A DNA stretch of 64,000 bases, from positions 90,086,547 to 90,150,546 of the forward strand of contig NC_066580.1 in the NCBI RefSeq assembly GCF_024323335.1, given 5' to 3'. The translations under genes were made by a program, and so were the position numbers. Numbering within the stretch: the first letter of the stretch is position 1; each line of letters begins with the position of its first letter. The notes beneath the pieces are model-generated. The model saw nothing but the letters and a program-made list of their open reading frames with translations. It was not told the origin of the DNA and searched no databases. This DNA comes from Lathyrus oleraceus. Taxonomy: Eukaryota; Streptophyta; Magnoliopsida; Fabales; Fabaceae. Below are positions 10,085 to 19,291 of the stretch, piece by piece.

Positions 10085-13000
10085 TGTAAGACCCCAATTT
10101 TGACCATAATATCCCTCATGCTATCTCATCATATGCATTAGCATTGGGATCACACCTTGGAATCCTCCTTACCCCTCTTTCATTGGGTTTGTTTTGGGAG
10201 AGATCACCAAGCACCATGTGATTGTATCATACTTGTATATTATCATTTTACTAACCAAAATACCAAAAATATGTCTTTGCATTTGCCTAACTCTTTTGTA
10301 GGTAGGGCATGATCACCATTGATCTATCAAGTTCACATATAGGGTTTAAGACCCTCATGGCTAAGAGCACAACCAAATATTGATACACAATGTATCAAAG
10401 CATCATATATGAGTCCCAATGATCTCTACATGTCATATTGATCAAGTATTCTTCAAGAGTTTGGAGGTGATTTGCCTTGGAAACCCTAGTTTGACTGGGT
10501 ATCTTAAGTAACTTCTCCAACAAGGTATCTCACCATTTGATCAAACTTCTCAAGGTACATTTTAAAATTCATCATCTTATGCATATATGATCTACCATGA
10601 GCCTATAAAGTCAAGAGAATTGAAGTTTAGCAAGTTGGTTGATGGTGGTTGGCCAAATGAATTCATCTGATCAAAACTGGGTCTCCCTAGACCCTATCTC
10701 CTACCATTTTCACCATATGAAAATGATTCCAAGATAAAGGTTACTCTAAATTCCATTCCAAACAACTTTCATGTTAAGAACTAGAGCTAGTTTTTCTTGG
10801 AAAATCATTTTCTATGTTGAAACATTATAGGTCATTTTGTCTAAACTCTAATTTGAAAGTCAACTTCCCAAGGCCATAAGTTGCTAAATTTTTGTGAGAT
10901 GAAATATTTCCAAGTTGCACAATAAAATCAAGATGTATACTTCAACTTTTGTGTTTGGAGTGGGAGCTAATTCAACTTTTATGAGCATGTGATATAAGGA
11001 TACATTATAGGTCATTTTTGACCTATACCATTGAACAAGTGATTTTCCTTAACTTCAAAAATACATAACTCTATCATTCTAAATCAAAATGACATGAAAT
11101 GGGTGACCATTTTGAAGGTATTTGAAAGAGCTACAACTTTGATGAATACACCTTTCTCATTTGAAGCCCACATAAAAAGTTAAGCAAGGTGGAATATTGA
11201 GATATATGGCTTAACACGTAGAAAAAATTTCAACATGTTGAAATTTCCAAACTTCCACCTCAAAATTCACCAAGATCCGAGTTCCAAATGAAAAAGTGTC
11301 CAACATAAAAGTTGTTCCCCTTGATCTAAGCTTTCCAAAGAACCTATTTTCATGCATTTTGGATAAGATTTACTAGGGTTGCACATGGTCTTAACAAGGC
11401 TGCATCATTGGAGAAAATCAAATGCCAAAAACTCCACATCTCATTGCCTTGACATTCAAGCATCATTTGAACTTCAGTACAGATGTAATTGGATCAAATT
11501 GGATTGCTTCATGGGCCTGTACACGCCCATTCAAGCTTGTGCATCACGTTGCCAATTTTGGCAATTTTTCAAGTGTGTAAATAACACTCTCAAATGCTAT
11601 AAATACAAGTCCTCAGAGCTCATTTCAGAGAGATCTTGCATGCTAGCTTTTCCCCCAAACCCTCACAATTCAAAGGAAAACCTGAGAATTTTCAACTTGA
11701 AAATTGAGTTTGAATCTCACTGTTTGGAGATTCAAAAACTCCAGGATCCAAAGCTTTGTACCATTGCCAAACCCCTTCTAGAAGCTCCTCGAGTGTGATC
11801 AAATCAAGTTTGAAGCAAGCAAGATCCATTTCTGCACAACATTGAAGGTAATTTTCAAAAAACTTATTATCTTCGATTCTCACTCAATTCTCATCAATTC
11901 TCTTGGATCTTTGGTTGTCTGAAGTCCTACCAATGTAGGCAAGAAGATTGAGTTGCTTTGAGGTCAAATCGAAGCAACTCAGTTGACACACCTCAAAATT
12001 TAACTCCTCATATCATTCTATATGTGTGGAGTTAGTTAAAATTGAGGTCAGATTCGTGCTCTACGCCATTTTTTCTTTCAGATCATGTTCGCTTTTGTCA
12101 TTTTCTTGATGGTGATGAGTGAACCAGTCCGGTGGACCTCGCCTGAGAAGGTGGCCGGAGGTCCAGCGCCGGTGTTGTGCTGGACAGGTTCTGAGTCATT
12201 GATCTCATTTAAAATGTTTTAATCTTGGGCGTTGGTTGTGATTACCACGCGTCTGGCGCGCTGACTAAGTTCCACCATGGAACGCGCGTTTTCGTCCACT
12301 TGATCTGCCACCTCATTAATTCATATTAATTTTAATATTGATCCAAAAAATATGAGAGTTTCACCAAAAAAATTTAAATAAATTCTTCTTTCATGTTTTG
12401 AATCAAAATTATTTTTTGGATCATTATTAATATTTTTCATGATTTAATTGATTTTGTGAATATTTTTAATTGTTTAAAAATACTTTTAAGTCTCTAAAAA
12501 TTCTGAAATTTTTTCTCCAAGGTCCTTTGACCTTATTTGACCTATGATAAATATCATGACCATTTCTTTGGTGTTTTGATGAGGTTTTAGGAATTTGACA
12601 AACCATATTTAATTTAATGCTTTATTTTTAGTATTTTAAATTGAATAAATGCCAAATAATTGTGTTGAGCTATTTTGATGGTTTGTATACGTTTGACTTG
12701 TGTTGTTGGGCCTTGGTCAAGGTTGATTTGACTTTGCTAGGTTAAGATCATTGGATTTAGGGGATTGATGGAATGTACATTCCATCTCCCAAATGAATGA
12801 ATGATCTTAATTTGGTAAAATTCCTCCTTTGACCAATTTGACTTTTGATCTATTCCCCTCCCTCTTCATCTAATTCCCCTTCTTTATGCATCCATTTCAT
12901 TTGGCCTATGATATCTCAAGGTCCTAAGGCTAGTTGATTGAAAAATCAACATAAGTATGGATGAGATTAGGCCACCTCTTTTGCATATTCTTTTTGTGTG

Positions 13001-13801
13001 TGGTATGTTTCATGAGCATAGTCCATTATACTATGTCTCTAACATGCATTAACACCAAAATTCTATTGTCCGACCTCAAATACTTGTGACTTCTACATAA
13101 GTCTAATTACGATTGCTTAACATAGCGCTAAATTTTTGACACAAAAAGGCATAGTATTCTAGTTAGTGAGATTGTAAGTCTCCCCTCTTTCATGGTACTG
13201 TGTGGAAACTTGGCCTTTTTTCCTTCCTTTGGAAGATGTCTTGGTTCAAGGATCCATGCTTGTGATAAGTGGGTTGAGTGTTCTCCAAAGTATGACTTAA
13301 AATGAAAAGCAAAAACAATACTAACTTCTAACTCATTAACAACTAACATTTAATTCCAAGCCATTTACATTAATGCCATTTAATTTCAAGTCTTTATTTG
13401 CCATTATCCATACCATTCTAATTGTTTATGTTAATGTCCTTTTCACTTTGTCCACTTGGACCATATTGTGTGATATGTCTTGTTTGTGTATACTTTGTTT
13501 GCTTGTGTGGTCTTTGACTATTAATGTACATAATAAGAACAAAAACCCTAAAAAACTTTTGTGTAGACTGTTGGTTTGATCTTGGACAATTGGACTTAGA
13601 ATCTAGGCAACTTCCCTATGCAAAAGGACTTGGCCAATGCCAACTTTCATGTAACCAAGTGCTTACAATTAGAAACATCATCTGATACATCATTGAAGAC
13701 CCCTTTGAGTTCATCTGCAACATGATCATTGTTAAGATGTTACTTTGAACCCGTGACTTATGAAATTCATCTGTTACATGGGAAAATTTGAAGAAGATTA
13801 T
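10085..13801 (+). repeat. Ogre-D 3' LTR, cut by Athila-1
   Basis: It starts TGTAAGACCCC and shares its first 1.3 kb with the 5' LTR. It has a TATA box (CTATAAATAC, about 11600) and the conserved phrase GTCTGAAGTCCT at 11918-11928. It also has a conserved island (about 13077-13133) matching the Ogre-C and Ogre-A LTRs. By comparison with Ogre-A it stops about 1.2 kb short, where the Athila-1 LTR begins at 13802. The ORF at 11379-11798 shows no known protein and lies across the promoter, so I do not call it a gene. Confidence 0.85.
11600..11609 (+). promoter_or_regulatory. TATA box of Ogre-D 3' LTR
   Basis: CTATAAATAC lies about 1.5 kb into the LTR. The Ogre-C (about 23470) and Ogre-A (about 27590) LTRs have TATA boxes at equivalent distances, about 315-320 bp before GTCTGAAGTCCT or its Ogre-A form, GGCTGAAGTCCT. 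Confidence 0.65.
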
Positions 13802-14972
13802 TGATACGTCTCATGACTGTATATAGAATATAGTCTATCGGATACTTGATTGCAAGTGCATAGTCTAGTCGTTTAAGTTTTAAAAGATATCGAACCCACA
13901 GGGACCGATGGTCAAACTAATACTATCGATGTTACTATGTTTAGCTAAGGAGATGATTTTTTAGAGGTTTGATTGAACAAAAATTAAATCTAAAGGAAGT
14001 TAATTTTTTAAGAAAATATTAATCAAAGGATATCAGTATGCAACACATTAATCGTCAGGGATTCGATAAGTCACCGGTGTATATTTTAATTACCAAATAT
14101 CTTTTAGTAGAAAATACTCATTTAAAAGACTTTATCTCACACTCTCGTGATTGTTGACTCGGACTATACTTTTAAGTCAGAATGTACGCTCTCGCTGTCC
14201 CATTTGAAGTTAAAAATACTTTTTGAAAATAAATAAGTTCTAATTGCTTTTAAAGTGCTCTCGCTGTTTTTAAAATCAATGCCTAGTTTCTACTATCCAG
14301 TTCGACCCTCACGCTCTCGCGATTGTCGGTTCTCACCTTAGTTAATTTCCCACTCTCGTGGAAAAACCTTATTAAATAGCTTTTCACTCTCGTGACAAAG
14401 TTAATTAAATTTAAATTAAAAACCACAGCCAAAAAGATTGTTTGAGAAAAGAAGTTTTACACCGATTATTATTAAATCCCATCTAATTAAATTGTTTACA
14501 TACTGATATCGGTAGTTTAGCCGGACATGTTAAATAACGCAAACACAGGCGAACATAAACATATTACTAATAAAGCAAACATGATTATAATACTAATAAA
14601 GCAATAACAATAATAATTGAATAAAAACCTGGAAATTGGATTAATCGAATATTGCAGAATCTTGAAGTACTCGAGTAGTCCTCCACAGGTCGGTAGGATT
14701 CTGCTTCTTTGAAATAATTGCTTAAACTAAATTGAATAAATTGCAGTAGTTCCCCAATGTAGGAAACTACTACTTTGGCTAAATGAAAAATGGAAAGGGA
14801 AAACGAAAACTCTGAACGAAACGGTAACTAAATTACGGTAAAAGAAAATAATGTTGCTGAAGAAAAATAATAGTAGAAAACAGAATTGCTGTAGAAAATA
14901 AATGCAGAGAAAAAACTTGAAAGCTGACTTCAGGAGGAAAATCAAGCATGCCCGTAGGTTTCCAACTTCCAT

Positions 14973-14983
14973 CCTTTTATATT
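14973..14983 (-). promoter_or_regulatory. TATA box of Athila-1 LTR
   Basis: The minus strand reads ATATAAAAGG. It lies about 150 bp downstream (minus strand) of the TGACG repeat array, giving a typical enhancer-then-TATA order. Confidence 0.55.
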
Positions 14984-15126
14984 CTCCATTTGGTCTTGGT
15001 AGTTGAGAGAAATAAGGGTGACTTGGTTGAGTGAGAAATTCACGGGAAAGTGGGCTGAGGAGCGAAAAAAATGGGCGTGTGGATCACTTCTGTTGACAAA
15101 TTCAATACGCTGCTTTTGGCCTTGTG

Positions 15127-15246
15127 ATGGTCGTGACAGGGTTTGTGCCGGTCATGACACCCAGGGCGTGCCGGTCGTGACAGGGTTCGTGCCGGTCGTG
15201 ACACCTAGGGTGGGTCGGTCGTGACAGGGTTCGTGACAGTCGTCAC
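15127..15246 (-). repeat. TGACG-bearing ~21-bp minisatellite upstream of the LTR TATA box
   Basis: About six units of a 20-24-bp repeat, typified on the plus strand by GCCGGTCGTGACAGGGTTCG, with alternating CAGGG and CACC forms. Nearly all units carry GTCGTGAC, and the last holds CGTCAC, so the array is a run of CGTGAC/TGACG-like sites. TGACG is the core recognised by plant TGA-class bZIP factors, so an upstream activating role is plausible but not shown. Confidence 0.7.
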
Positions 15247-15460
15247 ATACACAGGATTTGTATTTTCTTCTTTTCTGCTGTTTTCTCTTCTGTTTCTTCT
15301 TCTTTTCCTTCCTTTTCTATACTTTTCTCATTTAAACATGGGAATTGAAATACCTACAAAAATAACTCGAACACTTGCGGAATAATCGGAATATAAATGA
15401 AAGTGGTACGATTTTTGAATGTAAATCAAGGCAAATATACGATGTATTTTCGCGTTATCA

Positions 15461-15496
15461 AACTCCCCTAAACTTGAATCTTTGCTTGTCCTCAAG
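15461..15496 (-). promoter_or_regulatory. Polypurine tract region of Athila-1
   Basis: The minus strand reads GAGGACAAGCAAAG, then a short AT-rich gap, then AAGTTTAGGGGAGTT, ending exactly at the LTR start (TGATAACGCG). Athila-2 has the same order at 33302-33270 (GAGGACAAGCAAAGG, then AAGTGTGGGAGAGTT). This is the usual Athila arrangement. Confidence 0.75.
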
Positions 15497-16399
15497 TAAA
15501 TAATCAGTATAAAATTCGAAACACTAGTTAAAGCGAATACATGACACATTTCCAATTCGTGCGTGGTTGTTAGGTGTTTCGTTAGAATGACAGATACTCA
15601 AGTAAAACACTAAAGATACAGTGACGACACAAGCAATAAGCATTAACATAGATCTCTCTTTTGTATAAACCAGTTCGAATCACGCTATTATAGCTCAACC
15701 TAATGCTTCTCGTTCCTATTTCACCCGGTTTTATTCTAGTGCAATCACATTAAGCCCTTTGCCATTACACGCACTTAGTGAAGTAGCCGGTTAGTGGCTT
15801 TGATCCTTTTTTAGCACGAGGTCTGGTACACTAGTGTGGTAACCCTTTATATATCCCATTTTAAGGTTGTGGGGGATCGAACCGTAGTTCTCCCTACTGA
15901 GTTCAGTTCCAGGTCCCTCTGAACCAACCAGCAACAGGTTTTTCTTTCCTTTTGTATATCTTGCAACCGTTTGTATGGTGCATTTTCAATTTCTCGATAG
16001 CAAAAGTATGAAGGACCTTCTTAATTCGTAGGCATCAATCACTTATATTCATCGGCTCTTCACATGGTTTGTGTTTAAGACGGTGCTGACTACTAGTATA
16101 AACTACTAGGGGTTAATCTAGAACGGAGACTTAAGGTATCGGTATAATGGGTATTCAAATTGATCTCGCAAAAGTGAGAGATCTAAGGTTTCAGGAAGGT
16201 ATCAATCTTGTTAGATTTTTCTCAGTTTCCTAAAAGAACCTATGTAAGACAACCTATATACTCGTAGGGTATGCATTTAACATAAAAACAAATATTTTTG
16301 TTATGGCAAATTAGATAGAAATAAATGAACGATTAGATACGAAAGACAAATGTTTTGTTATGGCTAAAAATAGAAACAAATAAAGGAAAGACAAGGATT
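15497..16399 (-). other. Conserved non-coding tract upstream of the Athila-1 3' LTR
   Basis: No ORF of note. Blocks at about 15735-15830, 15860-15940 and 16040-16130 match Athila-2 at about 33535-33605, 33655-33740 and 33870-33950 at roughly 80% by eye, although the two LTRs differ strongly. On the minus strand the middle block holds TGGTTCAGAGG, then about 40 nt later GGTTCGATCCC. These fit tRNA-type A-box and B-box consensus sequences. Function is unknown. Confidence 0.6.
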
Positions 16400-16440
16400 C
16401 CCTATCACACTTAAATAAAGCATTGTCCTCAATGCGACAA
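16400..16440 (-). promoter_or_regulatory. PPT-like motif repeated inside Athila-1
   Basis: The minus strand reads CATTGAGGACAATG, then TTTAAGTGTGATAGGG. This resembles the motif next to the 3' LTR (GAGGACAAGCAAAG, then AAGTTTAGGGG). A third form lies near 17672-17720 (GAGGACACTA, then TGTGGGGAGGG). Athila-2 has the same at 34325-34362. Each lies just past the end of an ORF. Confidence 0.5.
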
Positions 16441-16465
16441 TATAAAGAATGAAAAGGGAAGAAAC

Positions 16466-17008
16466 AAGAGGATCGCTACTCTTCGCCACGACGTTGGGCT
16501 CTGCGTGCTCTAACTCTTGCTCGTGCACTTTCACTTCTACCACGCTGGGTAGGATCCAACCCCACATGCTGAGTGTACTCCTTGATGGCATCAACACGAT
16601 GTGTCAAGGTACTCATCTCTTCGGAAAGTTCTGCCATCCCTTGTTCATGCTAGTTCGCATAGTCATGCTGATCTCTCTGTATCTGTTGGATCGTTTGCAT
16701 CATTTTTGTCTGGAGCTCTTCCATCCTCTGGTTATGTCGCAACATCTCAGCGTAGATGTCTTCCATGGTGGCGGGTTGGCGCAGAGCTGCGTCAAACTAG
16801 AGTTGTTCAGCATCCATTCCACGCCATCTGAAAGTCCCAACTCCGTCAGACAATCATTATCAACATACCTCGTAGCTTGGATTGAACGTTGATAGAACCT
16901 GAGGTAGTTGTCTCTCTGTCGCTCGCCGACTTCTCCCTCTCTGAATACGATATTTGAAAGGTTGGGAGCAGCTCTCTCTTGATGGGCCATTGAGTGTGCG
17001 AATTGCAA
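16466..17008 (-). pseudogene. Athila-1 last ORF (ORF4), broken
   Basis: On the minus strand a frame starts at 17008 (or the in-frame Met at 16990, MAHQERAAP) and contains FYQRSIQATRYVDNDCL and ELGLSDGVEWM. The Athila-2 ORF near 35060-34930 has LYQRPMAPTRYPDQHCM and LGIEPS at the same place, so they are homologous. A frame change near 16790-16770 is needed to continue into a coiled-coil-like, basic tail (MEDIYAEMLRHNQRMEELQ, ending RARRAQRRGEE at 16466), and a TAG lies in that tail. The protein family is known to me only as part of the Athila downstream ORF; its function is unknown. Confidence 0.55.
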
Positions 17009-17140
17009 ATTTAGGTTTTGGTGGAAGAGATGGATTTCGTGAGTTATAGGGAACTCACTTGTTTCTTGCTTAAAATAGGATGTGATGGAATGGTTAAGGA
17101 AAACAGAAGGATTAGATGAGGAAGAAGAAGAGAAGGGCGT

Positions 17141-17360
17141 CTATTTTTATAGGGAAACAGAACGCGCCTTCTGGATCCGTGACGAGCGTCACAGGGCTGT
17201 GACGGTCGTCACATGTAACAGTCATGTGTAACGGTCACATGCAACAGTCATATGTTCATATGTGAGGGGCGTGGCTCTTCTGTGACGGGCGTCACGCTTC
17301 TGTGACGGGCGTAATACTGCATGTGACGCTTGTCACATGCAACGGTCACAATTTTTCCAA
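17141..17360 (-). promoter_or_regulatory. Promoter-like segment before ORF4 of Athila-1
   Basis: On the minus strand a run of near-palindromes (GTGACGGGCGTCAC, GTGACGGTCGTCAC, GTGACGAGCGTCAC, GTGACGCTTGTCAC) spans about 17350-17175. A TATA box CTATAAAAATAG follows (17152-17141), then a pyrimidine-rich leader-like stretch and the ORF4 start (17008/16990). This repeats the order found in the LTR: TGACG array, TATA, transcript. It may be an internal promoter, or a captured piece of a related LTR. Confidence 0.45.
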
Positions 17361-17748
17361 AAATGCCAAAAAAATATAATTTTTTTACTGCATGCTTAAT
17401 TTCTAACTGTTTGCATGTTATGAGTGTAAGGACAGTAACTGTATAGAAATGCAGTAACGACAGTAGCAACACAATAATAAGATAATTGCAGCAACAGTAT
17501 AAAATAAAATAAGAGCAGTATGGAATTAACAGGAGTAAAAAAATAATAAAATTAAACTGACTAAGGTAAATTAAATTGATCTTATAAGCAAAAGAAATAA
17601 CAATGTAATTTAGATGTAAAGACTAAAGTTAAATGTAACATTAAGCAATAAAAGAAATAATAGCAATAAAGTGCTCCCTCCCCACACTAAAACATAGTAG
17701 TGTCCTCATTGCTTTAATGTGAGTAGGAGAAATCAACGATTGATGTAA
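17361..17748 (-). other. AT-rich spacer between Athila-1 ORF3 and ORF4
   Basis: No gene is visible. It is AT-rich with many ATAA and TAAAAT runs, and ends beside ORF3 with a PPT-like phrase at about 17672-17720 (plus strand CCCTCCCCACACTA, then TGTCCTCATTG). Confidence 0.6.
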
Positions 17749-18978
17749 TCAGCCACGGTGCTGCCCCAACGCAGCTACAACCTCGTTCAAGTGATTGAAC
17801 TGTTCGACAATGACATCCATTAGGCCTAAGACATCAAGGCGCATGCTTTTTAGTTCATCTTTCACATTAGTAATGTCAGTGTGGAAACCATCCAAACGGG
17901 TAAGGATTATGGTCATATTTTCGGCATAAGATGGAATTTCTGGTTCATTTAGGTTATAATAGTTTGGAGGGGTTTCAGGGTCAGATTCATCAACAGAGAT
18001 AGGGTTATCTAAATAATCATAAGTAGGCGGTGTCTCAAGAGGTGATGGTGGAGCAATGTGGTATTCATCTAAATCATATAGCCAGTTATTTCGGTTATGA
18101 ACACTCGTTCTCTCATGGTTTGGTAAGGTAAATAGCTGGACAACTTCATTATTAATTAGGTAGTTAAAAGTGTCCGGCCCAAGGTTTCCTATAATTCTTT
18201 GATCGAAGCAAAAGTCAATATCCATGGGTCGGATGTGTCCAAAGGGTGTATGCTCGTTAAGTGGGCGTCTAAGTCCAATGACATCAGCTATCATGGTTAC
18301 TAGGCCGCCTATTATGATTGGGGCGCGATTATTCTTTGCAAGGTGAACAAATCTTTCCATCATAAATATCACAGCATTGACATGTCGACCTTGGTCGACA
18401 CAGAGTAAGATGAAAAGTTCATCCCTAGACACTAAGGTGTTGTTCGCTTCTTTACCAAATAGGGTGTGGGCTAGTATTTTGTGGAAGCAGCGGATAGCAG
18501 GGCTATGTATCATTTAGGAGTACATCTCTTGTGGGTCAGGGTGGTGGTCTCCAGTTAAACTACCCCAAAAGTAATCTAAGTCAATGTCATCGATTAATTC
18601 CTCCTGGCAAGTAGTGAATACAAATGGGCTACTAGGAAATCCTAGAAGGTCAGCAAGGTCTCTACGGTTATAAGTGAAATCCATACTAAACAGCCTAAAG
18701 GAAATCAACCATTTGTTGAGTCCGTAACCATGCTCGGGGTTGTAAACTAGGGAGCTAAGGAGTTCTAGGGTAAGCTCACGGTATGTGACAAACCTTCTCT
18801 TAATAGCAACATTCTCCCAACCTAGCTGGTTAAACATAAACAAGATGCTATCTCGGAAACCTAACCTATCCATGGTAGGTCCATCATAATATATGGATAA
18901 GGCCATAGCCTTCTGAGCTAAATAATCATAGCGCCTTCTCTGAACTCTTCCTCTGAAAACTGTATCTACTTGTTGCAT
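17749..18978 (-). pseudogene. Athila-1 ORF3, Athila-specific protein, one stop codon
   Basis: One frame of 410 codons on the minus strand, broken by a single TAA at 18516-18514 between QEMYS and MIHSPAIRC. The first part has ENVAIKRRFVTYRELTLELL and RDLADLLGFPSSPF, a pattern typical of the Athila ORF1-like or plant-transposon protein family found in the env-like region of Athila. The second part has acidic, proline-rich stretches (SPLETPPTYDYLD) and a C-terminal heptad-like helix (LTRLDGFHTDITNVKDELKSM). I see no signal peptide or clear membrane span, so an envelope role is not supported by sequence. Athila-2 has lost most of this ORF. Confidence 0.65.
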
Positions 18979-19142
18979 AATGAAAGTTAGTTACTAACTA
19001 GTTATAAATTTGTCTGTTAATCAGTATCCAATACTTCTAATTTAGTAACGAGAAACAACAAGTACATTACTTCATAGAAACAAGGAAAAAGGGAGAAAAA
19101 TAAAAGTAATAGTCAAAGAACAAAAATAAAAAATAAGAAAAA

Positions 19143-19190
19143 GACGGGTTGTCTCCCACTAAGCACTTTGTTTAATGTCGTAAGTTCGAC
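19143..19190 (-). promoter_or_regulatory. Conserved post-pol motif (Athila-1 copy)
   Basis: The minus strand reads ACATTAAACAAAGTGCTT, then GGGAGACAACCC. Athila-2 at 35287-35240 reads ACGTTAAACAAGCGCT, then TGGGAGGCAACCCA. GGG and CCC can pair around a 6-nt loop in both. It lies about 100 bp (Athila-1) or 10 bp (Athila-2) past the pol end, in sequence otherwise poorly conserved. The motif is familiar from plant Athila elements; its role is unknown to me. Confidence 0.6.
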
Positions 19191-19291
19191 AGTAACGTTG
19201 TGATATATTAGTTTTGGGGTTGAGCGGGAAGCTCTATAAGTCTTAGACTATTTGAGTAGTCTCTATTGTCAATATTATGATAATGTTTTAA

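Larger units (their letters stand above)
4397..13801 (+). mobile_element. Ogre-D, internally deleted Ogre-type retrotransposon
   Basis: The element starts TGTAAGACCCC after the flank CAATG (4392-4396, candidate 5-bp target duplication). Its second LTR starts with the same bases at 10085. Between them only the end of pol and the 3' UTR remain: the 5' LTR stops near 5682 and passes directly into aRNase H coding sequence. About 2.4 kb of LTR and all of PBS, leader, ORF1, gag, protease, RT and first RNase H are missing. The 3' LTR is interrupted at 13801 by Athila-1. The two LTR parts differ by roughly 6% over their first 800 bp by eye, so this is an older insertion. Confidence 0.85.
13802..15460 (-). 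repeat. Athila-1 3' LTR (1659 bp)
   Basis: On the plus strand it runs from TGATACGTCT to GCGTTATCA, so it has TG...CA ends with TGAT/ATCA inverted termini like Athila-2. The right edge is fixed by the PPT (15461 onward) and the left edge by the switch from Ogre-D LTR. It contains a minus-strand TATA box (14973-14983) with a TGACG-rich minisatellite upstream (15127-15246). Six CTCTCG-type motifs lie between 14138 and 14400. No second LTR is visible, so edges rest on the comparison with Athila-2. Confidence 0.8.

Noticed and set aside
11379..11798. 139-codon plus-strand ORF in the Ogre-D 3' LTR
   Set aside because: It spans the LTR TATA box, has no recognisable domain, and the related LTRs of Ogre-C and Ogre-A do not keep the frame.
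15855..15945. Possible tRNA gene on the minus strand (A and B box consensus present)
   Set aside because: No acceptor stem, anticodon arm or T stem can be formed around the boxes, so it is reported only as a box-like conserved block.
17749..18978. Envelope gene reading for Athila-1 ORF3
   Set aside because: It stands in the env-like position, but I see no signal peptide, transmembrane span or glycoprotein features; it resembles the Athila-specific ORF family instead.
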